A stretch of DNA of 13,086 bases. Origin: DASXUC01 sp036505015. GTDB lineage: Bacteria; Sysuimicrobiota; Sysuimicrobiia; Sysuimicrobiales; Kaftiobacteriaceae. Location of the stretch: NCBI GenBank assembly GCA_036505015.1, contig DASXUC010000104.1:1-13086 (forward strand), written 5' to 3'. The notes under the pieces are model-generated. The model worked only from the letters and a program-made list of their open reading frames with translations. It had not been told where the DNA came from and made no database searches. This document shows positions 7,442 to 12,876 of the stretch, piece after piece (position 1 is the first letter of the stretch; every line of letters starts with the position of its first letter). Both the position numbers and the translations under genes were made by a program.

Positions 7442-9207
7442 GTGTCATCCCCCATCCCCCGCGGTCCGGCGCCTGGCAGGCGGTGCTGCGCTTCGTGGCC
7501 CCCTACTGGGCGTTCGTCGCAGGCGGTGTGTGCTGTCTGCTGGCCATCGTAGCGCTCGAATTGTTCGTCCCCCGGTACCTGGGCGTGACGATCGACACCA
7601 TTATCCGCACGCGCAGCCTGCAAACGCTCAACACCGCGGCACTGGTCTTCCTGGCGGTCTACGGGCTGCGCAGCCTGCTGCTGTACGGCCAGATTTCCTT
7701 CAGCTTCCTGATCAGCCACCGCGTCATCGCCGACATCCGGCAAGACCTGTTCGAGCGGGTGCAGCGGTGGTCGCTGGACCGGTTTGCGCGGTTCAGCAGC
7801 GGAGACCTGATCGCCCGGAGCCTGCACGACACGCAGGTCGTGCAGACGACGCTGCTCATCGGCGCGCTCGACTTCCTTGCCACGAGCCTGCTGCTGCTGG
7901 GGATCGTGGTGATGCTGTTCGTGGTGCAGTGGCGGCTGGCCATCCAGCTGTTGATCGTGATTCCCGTGCTGCTGAGTGCGGCCCGCCTGTTCGGCCGTGA
8001 GATCCAGCGCATCTCCCATCGCGCCCAGGAACGCATCGCCGACCTGGCCTCGCTGCTGCGCCAGACCTTCGGCGGGGCCCGCGTCATCCGGGCGTTTGTG
8101 CAGGAGTACCGGGAGATCGGGCGGTTCCGCCGCGAGAACGAGCGGGCGCTGCGCGACCAACTGCGTATCAGCCAGCTGGTGGCGGCGCAAGTCCCGCTGA
8201 TCAGTTTTCTCACCGCGCTGGGGCTGGTCACCATGCTGTGGCAGGGAGGCCGGCTGGTGACCAATGGGACGATCACGGCGGGCGCGCTGGTATCGTTCCT
8301 GATCTATGCCAGCCTGGCCATCGAGCCGTCGGTGTCGCTGTCCCGGCTCTACAGCGCCACCCGCCAGGGCCTGGGCGCCCTTGAACGCGTGGTGGAACTG
8401 ATGCGCGTCTCCGCGGGCGTGGCGGACGACCCTCACGCCGCTGACCTGCCGCAGATCGCGGGGCGCGTCGCGTTCGAGCACGTGTCCTTTGCCTACGCCG
8501 AGAACCGGTGGGCGCTGCGTGACCTGACGCTGGAGGTCGAGCCGGGCGAACGGATCGCCGTGGTCGGTCCCAGCGGGGCGGGCAAGACCACGCTGATCAA
8601 CCTGCTCCCACGCTTCTACGATCCCGCCCGCGGACGCGTCACCATCGACGGCCACGACCTGCGCGCCGTCCGGCTGCGCACCCTCCGTCGCCAGATCGGT
8701 CTCGTCCCCCAGGAGACCATCCTCTTCGACGGCACCGCCCGCGAGAACATCGCCTATGCCCGGCCGGAAGCGCCGGACGAGGACGTGATCGCGGCGGCCG
8801 TGGCGGCCAACGCGCATGAGTTCATCGTGCAGCTGCCGGAGGGCTACGATACCCCGCTGGGCGAGGATGGCTTCGCGCTGTCGGGTGGGCAGCGCCAGCG
8901 GCTGGCGATCGCGCGGGCCATCCTGAACCGTCCCCGCATCATCATCCTCGACGAGGCCACCTCGGCGCTGGACAGCGAGTCGGAGGCGCTCGTGCAGGAG
9001 GCGCTGGACCGGCTGATGGAAGGCCGGACGACATTCATCATCGCCCACCGGCTCTCGACCATCCGGCGCTCGGACCGCATCGTCGTCTTGGACCGGGGCG
9101 GGATTGTGGAAGCCGGCCGCCACGAGCAACTGCTGGGCGCCGGCGGCCTCTACGCGCGATTGGCGCACCGGCAGTTTGAACCTACGGGATCGGGGATTGG
9201 GGATTAG
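7438..9207 (+). CDS. MsbA-like ABC exporter (fused membrane and ATPase domains)
   Basis: Half-transporter that dimerises into a type IV ABC exporter; in this context the likely cargo is a lipid-linked glycoconjugate flipped across the inner membrane. The 589 residues comprise a six-helix membrane domain (about 15-310, hydrophobic stretches near 23-45, 66-86, 139-165, 166-182, 250-267 and 280-296) and a complete nucleotide-binding domain. That domain shows Walker A GPSGAGKTT (377-385), Q-loop Gln425 in VPQETILF, signature LSGGQRQ (481-487), Walker B IIILDEATSALD (501-512) and switch His537. All catalytic residues are intact. Lipid-flippase identity is inferred from the ATGA-coupled LpxB-like gene upstream and the divergent lptD; drug or peptide export cannot be excluded from sequence alone. 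The last codons (TGSGIGD and stop) are made of a heptamer repeat and are not part of the conserved domain. Confidence 0.9.
   Translation: MSVIPHPPRSGAWQAVLRFVAPYWAFVAGGVCCLLAIVALELFVPRYLGVTIDTIIRTRSLQTLNTAALVFLAVYGLRSLLLYGQISFSFLISHRVIADIRQDLFERVQRWSLDRFARFSSGDLIARSLHDTQVVQTTLLIGALDFLATSLLLLGIVVMLFVVQWRLAIQLLIVIPVLLSAARLFGREIQRISHRAQERIADLASLLRQTFGGARVIRAFVQEYREIGRFRRENERALRDQLRISQLVAAQVPLISFLTALGLVTMLWQGGRLVTNGTITAGALVSFLIYASLAIEPSVSLSRLYSATRQGLGALERVVELMRVSAGVADDPHAADLPQIAGRVAFEHVSFAYAENRWALRDLTLEVEPGERIAVVGPSGAGKTTLINLLPRFYDPARGRVTIDGHDLRAVRLRTLRRQIGLVPQETILFDGTARENIAYARPEAPDEDVIAAAVAANAHEFIVQLPEGYDTPLGEDGFALSGGQRQRLAIARAILNRPRIIILDEATSALDSESEALVQEALDRLMEGRTTFIIAHRLSTIRRSDRIVVLDRGGIVEAGRHEQLLGAGGLYARLAHRQFEPTGSGIGD
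9186..9206 (+). repeat. Heptamer tandem repeat (GGGATTG type), three units
   Basis: Three successive 7-bp units (GGGATCG, GGGATTG, GGGATTA) cover the last codons and stop of the ABC exporter gene. They resemble the heptanucleotide short tandemly repeated repetitive (STRR) sequences described in filamentous cyanobacteria. The unit differs from the TTGGTCG family found later in this window. Confidence 0.7.
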
Positions 9208-9215
9208 GAGCTCCT
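9206..9215. other. 10-bp perfect palindrome AGGAGCTCCT after the exporter gene
   Basis: The sequence AGGAGCTCCT overlaps the exporter stop and lies 12 bases before the next ATG. It contains an AGGAG, but 17 bases from the start codon, too far to be a normal ribosome binding site, and self-pairing would hide it. It may be the end of the adjacent heptamer repeat or chance. Confidence 0.35.
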
Positions 9216-9227
9216 GCACCGCGTAGC

Positions 9228-10148
9228 ATGTCCGTCCAGGTCAGCGTCGTCGTTCCCACCTTCAACCGGGCGGATCTCCTCGACGCCTGCCTGCGGGCGC
9301 TGGTGGCGCAGACACTCAGCGCCGACCAGTATGAGATCATCGTGGCCGACGACGGCTCCACCGATCGGACGCCGGCCCTGCTGGCCGCGCACCACGAACG
9401 GTCGCCCCACATTCGTCCCCTGCCCCTCCCGGTCAACCGGGGCAGGAGCGCGGCCCGCAACGCCGCCATCCGATCTGCCGGGGGACGGGTCATCGTCTTT
9501 GTCGACAGCGATGTCATCGTCACCCCGGAGTTCGTCTTCCAGCACCTGCAGATGCACGTGCACTCCGGCCCGCGGATCGTGTCACGGGGTCCCGTGGTCA
9601 GCATCCCGGCGCCGGACGCCATTCCCGCGACGGTTCCCCCGCTCGCCGCGTCGCCGTCGCTGCTGAACACCGCCAACGCAGGGGTGGAGAAATCGGCGCT
9701 GATGGAAGCGGGCTTGTTTGACGAAGGGTTTCCCGGCTACGGGTGGGAAGATTTCGAGCTCGGCCAGCGCCTTGCCGCCCTCGGCCTGCGCCGCGTGTTC
9801 TCCCGGCAGGCGGTCGCGTTCCATGTCGAACCCGACCCCGCGGTGCAGGAGGTCGGAAGCGCACTGCGCAAGGAGGAAGAACGGGCGCGCAGCGCGGCGT
9901 ATTTCTTGCGCAAGCGCCCGAGCTTCGAGACGCGGCTGCTGATCCAGCTGACACCGCTGCACCGGGCCGCGTACTGGATCCAATCCGGCGGAGGAGCGAT
10001 CGGATCCGACAACGCGCGCCGGGTGGTGGTCGGTCTCCAGCGCGCCGGCCTCCGCGGTCTCGCCGCCCTGGCGTTCCGCGGGGTGTTGAACCGCCATTAT
10101 CTCCAGACCCTGCGGGCCGAGCTGAAGCGGCGGCCGGAGCAGCCATGA
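9228..10148 (+). CDS. Family 2 glycosyltransferase (first of a tandem pair)
   Basis: Cytoplasmic, probably membrane-associated, GT-A fold transferase that adds a sugar from an NDP-donor to the growing glycan. The 306 residues begin with the GT2 start VSVVVPTFNRADLL, then DDGSTD (41-46), NRGRSAARNAAI (70-81), the metal-binding DSD (93-95) and GYGWEDFELGQRL (170-182), the acceptor-side motif of the galactosyltransferase-C-like region with Glu174-Asp175. His199 (AVAFHVEPD) is at the place where the third metal ligand is expected. The C-terminal ~100 residues are basic and lack clear membrane helices. No good Shine-Dalgarno is at normal spacing before the ATG. The stop forms ATGA with a 14-codon mini-ORF. 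It is clearly paralogous to the next glycosyltransferase (motifs at nearly the same positions). Donor and acceptor are unknown. Confidence 0.9.
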   Translation: MSVQVSVVVPTFNRADLLDACLRALVAQTLSADQYEIIVADDGSTDRTPALLAAHHERSPHIRPLPLPVNRGRSAARNAAIRSAGGRVIVFVDSDVIVTPEFVFQHLQMHVHSGPRIVSRGPVVSIPAPDAIPATVPPLAASPSLLNTANAGVEKSALMEAGLFDEGFPGYGWEDFELGQRLAALGLRRVFSRQAVAFHVEPDPAVQEVGSALRKEEERARSAAYFLRKRPSFETRLLIQLTPLHRAAYWIQSGGGAIGSDNARRVVVGLQRAGLRGLAALAFRGVLNRHYLQTLRAELKRRPEQP

Positions 10149-10189
10149 GCCAGGAGGCTCCGCTGTCGGCGGCGGAGAAGAAATCGTGA
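10145..10189 (+). CDS. Candidate 14-codon coupling mini-ORF between the GT2 genes
   Basis: ATG at 10145 overlaps the stop of the first GT2 (ATGA), with GGAG (10136-10139) 5 bases upstream. It would encode MSQEAPLSAAEKKS. Its TGA (10187-10189) overlaps the start of the second GT2 in the string GTGATG. The peptide itself resembles nothing I know. Its likely role, if translated, is to carry ribosomes from one GT2 to the next so that both are made in fixed ratio. It could also be chance in a short spacer. Confidence 0.35.
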   Translation: MSQEAPLSAAEKKS

Positions 10190-11214
10190 TGCTCGATTTC
10201 AGCGTCATCATCCCCACCTACAACAACCGCTCCGCGCTGAGCAGAACACTGCCGGCCCTGCTGGCCCAGCAGTTCCCACGCCGGCGCTACGAAATCATCG
10301 TCCTGGATGACGGCTCCACCGACGGCACACGGGAATTCGTAGACTCCCTGTCCGCGCCCACGACGGTCCGCTACCGCTGGCAGCCCAACCGCGGCCGGGC
10401 CGCGGCACGCAACGCCGGTGCGCGGCTGGCGGCCGGACGGATCCTGCTGTTCCTGGACTCGGACATCCTCGTCGGAGGGGACCTCATCGCGCGACATGCG
10501 CGCTACTACGAGCAGCAACCGGGCCCGGTGGGCGTGCAGGGCCGCACGGTCATCCATCCGGACTCCAGACGCACGCTGCTGATGAGAACCAAGGATCTGG
10601 CGCCCGACCTGACCCGACGGAGCCGGTCGGATCTATCCCCCTACCAACTCGTCACCCGGAATCTGTCGATCCGGGCCGAGGATCTGTGGGCGGCGGGCGG
10701 CTTCGACGAAACGTTCGTCGGCTACGGGTGGGAAGACATCGACCTGGGGCTGCGCCTGCGTGCCCGGGGCGTCAAGTTCTTCTACGACCCGGCGATCGTG
10801 GGATACGACTGCGACGCCAGAACCCTGGACCAGGCGCGCGCAAAGGCACGGCAGGCCGGGGAGAGCGCATTCTACTTCTGGCGGAAGCACGGCAGCCCGC
10901 TGGGGATGGGATTGTTCCTGGAGATCCACCCGGTCCTGCTGCCGATGAAGTGGCTGATCTACCGCGCCGGTCCCTACGGCCGTCTGGCCCGCAGAATCCT
11001 GCGGTGGGCGGAGCGCACCGAGAGCCTCTGGGTGGCCAGTGAGTGCTACGCGTATCTGTTCTGGGAAGCGTACTACGCGGGCGTGTTCCCCGCTCGCGGC
11101 GCAGATGCCCCGGACGCCGGTCCGGTAACTGCCCGAGCGAGCAGAACCGGCGCCTCTTCCGTCGGTCCCTCACCGCAGGCGCCCCTACCGGAGGCCGCCA
11201 ACGTAGAACCCTAA
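10189..11214 (+). CDS. Family 2 glycosyltransferase (second of the tandem pair)
   Basis: GT-A fold glycosyltransferase paralogous to the preceding gene. From the ATG at 10189 it has 341 residues: FSVIIPTYNNRSAL, DDGSTD (40-45), NRGRAAARNAGA (67-78), DSD (90-92) and GYGWEDIDLGLRL (168-180). Where the first paralog has His199 as probable metal ligand, this one reads AIVGYDCD, with Tyr206 at the aligned position, so the metal site may be altered. The C-terminal ~40 residues (from FPARGADAPD) are Ala/Pro/Ser-rich and look disordered. GTG at 10186 is an alternative start; I prefer ATG because it makes TGATG with the mini-ORF stop and lies 8 bases after GGAGAAG. The stop TAA runs straight into two copies of AACTGACG and the left arm of the element described below. 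Sugar specificity is unknown. Confidence 0.88.
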   Translation: MLDFSVIIPTYNNRSALSRTLPALLAQQFPRRRYEIIVLDDGSTDGTREFVDSLSAPTTVRYRWQPNRGRAAARNAGARLAAGRILLFLDSDILVGGDLIARHARYYEQQPGPVGVQGRTVIHPDSRRTLLMRTKDLAPDLTRRSRSDLSPYQLVTRNLSIRAEDLWAAGGFDETFVGYGWEDIDLGLRLRARGVKFFYDPAIVGYDCDARTLDQARAKARQAGESAFYFWRKHGSPLGMGLFLEIHPVLLPMKWLIYRAGPYGRLARRILRWAERTESLWVASECYAYLFWEAYYAGVFPARGADAPDAGPVTARASRTGASSVGPSPQAPLPEAANVEP

Positions 11215-11228
11215 CTGACGAACTGACG
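11213..11228 (+). repeat. Tandem AACTGACG, two copies
   Basis: AACTGACG occurs twice in a row. The first copy includes the last two bases of the GT2 stop codon, and the second abuts the TTGGTCG array. This may mark the left boundary of the inserted element or a duplicated target. Confidence 0.6.
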
Positions 11229-11256
11229 TTGGTCGTTGATGGTTGGTCGTTGGTCG
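11229..11256 (+). repeat. Left heptamer array, four units of TTGGTCG
   Basis: Four contiguous 7-bp units. Units 1, 3 and 4 are TTGGTCG and unit 2 is TTGATGG. It is the inverted partner of the array at 11704-11738. Confidence 0.9.
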
Positions 11257-11290
11257 TCCAAGATCTAAAGCGATCGATTTAGAGGAGGGC

Positions 11291-11296
11291 AGGAGG
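11291..11296 (+). promoter_or_regulatory. Strong Shine-Dalgarno AGGAGG that sets the four-helix-bundle start
   Basis: AGGAGG ends 6 bases before the ATG at 11303. It is the best ribosome binding site in the window. It decides against the longer frame that opens at 11243 inside the repeat array, and against the out-of-frame ATG at 11299. Confidence 0.8.
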
Positions 11297-11302
11297 CTAT
11301 GG

Positions 11303-11689
11303 ATGATCGGGGGCTTCGAACAGCTCGACCTTTGGAAGCTCGCACATAAGCTCGCTCTGGATCTCTATCGGGAGTCCGAACGCTTCCCGCGCCGCGAACA
11401 GTTCGGCATTACGCAGCAACTCCGACGGGCAGCCCTCTCCATTCCTACTAATGTCGCAGAAGGAAGCGCCCGACAGTACCATCAAGAATTCCTACAGTTC
11501 TGCAACATCGCTCGTGGATCCGCGGCCGAAGTCAGGTATCTATTGCGGTTCGCCCTCGACATGGACTGGATCGACAACAGAGGATATGAGCGTTTCGCCG
11601 ACGGGTACGATCGGGTTGGCCAAATGTTGAACGCATTGATCAACTACCTTCGAAAACAACACGCACGAAGACGGACTCCGCATGGCTAA
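11303..11689 (+). CDS. Four-helix-bundle protein of the 23S rRNA intervening-sequence (S23/IVP) family
   Basis: Small all-alpha protein of 128 residues, near the usual family length of about 115-130. The family hallmarks are clear: FEQLDLWKLAHKLAL (5-19), ERFPRREQFGITQQLRRAA (26-44), SIPTNVAEGSAR (46-57) and EFLQFCNIARGSAAEVRYLL (62-81), followed by a last helix at about 92-118. Members occur inside 23S rRNA intervening sequences and as stand-alone genes, and are structurally related to the Avd accessory protein of diversity-generating retroelements. They form oligomeric rings and are thought to bind nucleic acid; no enzymatic activity is established. The gene has lower GC and different codon use than its neighbours and is bracketed by inverted heptamer arrays, which suggests it came in by transfer. 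Its stop (11687-11689) lies inside the first codons of the next gene (8-bp overlap), so downstream translation may depend on it. Confidence 0.88.
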   Translation: MIGGFEQLDLWKLAHKLALDLYRESERFPRREQFGITQQLRRAALSIPTNVAEGSARQYHQEFLQFCNIARGSAAEVRYLLRFALDMDWIDNRGYERFADGYDRVGQMLNALINYLRKQHARRRTPHG

Positions 11690-12860
11690 GCGAGCCGGGG
11701 GTCCGACCAACGACCAACGGTCAACGACCAACGACCAACAGCCCTCAGTCCTGATCGTCAGTAACGGCCACGGGGAGGACGCGGTCGGCGCCAAACTGGC
11801 GGCGATCCTGCAGTCCCGTGCCGCGGTCACGGGCTATCCGCTGGTGGGCACGGGTGGATCGTACGACGGCATTCCACGTCTGCAGCCGCTGCGCGGCCTG
11901 CCGTCGGGCGGATTTGGGGCGCGGGGGCGTGGCTTCATCGCCGACGTCCGCGCCGGGGCCCTGGATCTGTGGCGAAGCCAGCGGCGAACGCTGCGGGCCC
12001 AACGCGGCCGAGCTGATCTGACCGTCGCGGTCGGAGACACCTTCTGTCTGTGGATGGCCGCGGCCGCGGGGGGACCGGTGATGTGCATCGCCACGGCCAA
12101 GTCATCGCGCCACGATCCCCACGGGTGGCTGGATGTGCGGATCATGCGGCGGGTTGCCGCGCGCGTGTTTGCCCGCGACGAGCAGACGGCGCACGATCTG
12201 CGCACGCGCGGCATCAACGCGGTCTGCGCGGGAAATCCCCTGATGGACACCATCGGGGGCGGGACCGGCGCCGGGCTGCGGCGGCCGGACCGGCACGTGG
12301 TCGTGCTCCTCCCGGGCAGCCGGGAGGACGCGTACGCCAACCTGACGGATCTCCTGCGCCTGGCCGCGGTCGTTGCCCAGCAGGCACCGGTGGCCGTGGC
12401 GTGCGCGATCGCGCCCGGACTGGACCGCCGCCGCGTCACGAGCGAGGTGAACGAAGCGGGATGGACGACCGACCACGACGACGTCGTGCGGCGCGGTGAG
12501 GCCAGGGTGATGCTGACCGCCGATTTCGGCGGCGCGATCCGCGATGCGGACGTCGTGGTGGCGCTGGCCGGCACGGCCAGCGAGCAGGCGGCCGGGATCG
12601 GCAAACCCGTCGTGGCCTTCCCCGGCAGCGGCTCGCAGGTCACGCCGCGGTTTCTCGCCGCCCAACAGCGTCTGCTCGGCGACGCGCTGGTGTCAACGGC
12701 AACCTGGACAGAAGCGGCGGCCGCTGTGCTGCGCCTGCTGCGCGCTCCCGAGGAGCGTCTGCAGCGGGGATCCGCGGGCCGGCTGCGGATGGGACCGCCG
12801 GGTGCGATCGACCGAATTGCGGGGGAGATCCTGAGGCATCTAACTTTGGCAGCCGGGTAA
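11682..12860 (+). CDS. Lipid-A-disaccharide synthase-related glycosyltransferase (LpxB-like, TIGR03492 type)
   Basis: Second LpxB-superfamily protein of the operon, 392 residues. It shows SNGHGED (27-33), RLQPLRGLPSGGFGARG (66-82), VAVGDTFCLWMA (115-126), TAKSSRHDPHGW (138-149), FARDEQTAHDL (163-173), GNPLMD (184-189), LPGSREDAYANL (210-221) and LAGTASEQAAGIGKPVVAFPGSGSQ (295-319, donor site). The SNGHGED and LPSGGF motifs are those of the 'lipid-A-disaccharide synthase-related' family, whose exact reaction I do not know to be established; a glycolipid transferase is likely. Conserved sequence begins only at about residue 23. The first ~22 residues, including TNDQRSTTNDQQ, are the translated right heptamer array, and no ATG, GTG or TTG lies in frame between the array and the conserved part. 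Translation thus seems to start inside the neighbouring element. The last codons lie in a tandem duplication. It is the last gene of the operon. Confidence 0.88.
   Translation: MAKRAGGPTNDQRSTTNDQQPSVLIVSNGHGEDAVGAKLAAILQSRAAVTGYPLVGTGGSYDGIPRLQPLRGLPSGGFGARGRGFIADVRAGALDLWRSQRRTLRAQRGRADLTVAVGDTFCLWMAAAAGGPVMCIATAKSSRHDPHGWLDVRIMRRVAARVFARDEQTAHDLRTRGINAVCAGNPLMDTIGGGTGAGLRRPDRHVVVLLPGSREDAYANLTDLLRLAAVVAQQAPVAVACAIAPGLDRRRVTSEVNEAGWTTDHDDVVRRGEARVMLTADFGGAIRDADVVVALAGTASEQAAGIGKPVVAFPGSGSQVTPRFLAAQQRLLGDALVSTATWTEAAAAVLRLLRAPEERLQRGSAGRLRMGPPGAIDRIAGEILRHLTLAAG
11704..11738 (+). repeat. Right heptamer array, five units of CGACCAA
   Basis: Five contiguous 7-bp units. Units 1, 2, 4 and 5 are CGACCAA and unit 3 is CGGTCAA. 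The first four units are the reverse complement of the left array except at two positions in the variant unit. The array is in frame in the downstream gene, and because 7 bases repeat over three frames it encodes a heptapeptide repeat (TNDQRST, then TNDQQ). Confidence 0.9.
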
Positions 12861-12876
12861 CCTGGCAGCCGGGTAA
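12847..12876 (+). repeat. 16-bp-period tandem duplication across the last gene's stop codon
   Basis: TGGCAGCCGGGTAA occurs at 12847-12860 and again at 12863-12876, separated by CC. The first copy encodes the final Ala-Ala-Gly and the stop; the second lies just beyond it. Confidence 0.85.

Larger units (their letters stand above)
11213..11738 (+). mobile_element. Candidate intervening-sequence-like element: four-helix-bundle gene between inverted heptamer arrays
   Basis: The unit comprises a left array (11229-11256), a four-helix-bundle gene (11303-11689) and a right array (11704-11738) that is the reverse complement of the left. In RNA, bases 11227-11256 can pair with 11704-11733 over about 30 positions with one G-G mismatch and one G-U pair. 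GC content falls to about 55% over 11401-11640 (131 of 240 by my count), against 65-85% in sample 60-base lines of neighbouring genes. Published 23S rRNA intervening sequences (Leptospira, Coxiella) have this same plan: terminal inverted repeats around a gene of this protein family. Here it interrupts a protein operon rather than rRNA. Mobility is inferred; boundaries are approximate. Confidence 0.5.

Noticed and set aside
7225..9219. 664-codon open frame on the minus strand opposite the ABC exporter
   Set aside because: It mirrors a clear ABC exporter in another frame. The translation is rich in R, Q, D, H and P with no recognisable domain, as expected for antisense of a GC-rich gene.
11243..11302. 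Longer start for the four-helix-bundle gene inside the left array
   Set aside because: Family members start just before the FEQLDLWK motif, and AGGAGG sits 6 bases before the ATG at 11303.
11229..11738. Heptamer arrays as a CRISPR-like array or a diversity-generating retroelement
   Set aside because: Units are contiguous with no spacers, so it is not CRISPR. The four-helix bundle is related to Avd, but no reverse transcriptase or template/variable repeat pair is visible in the window.
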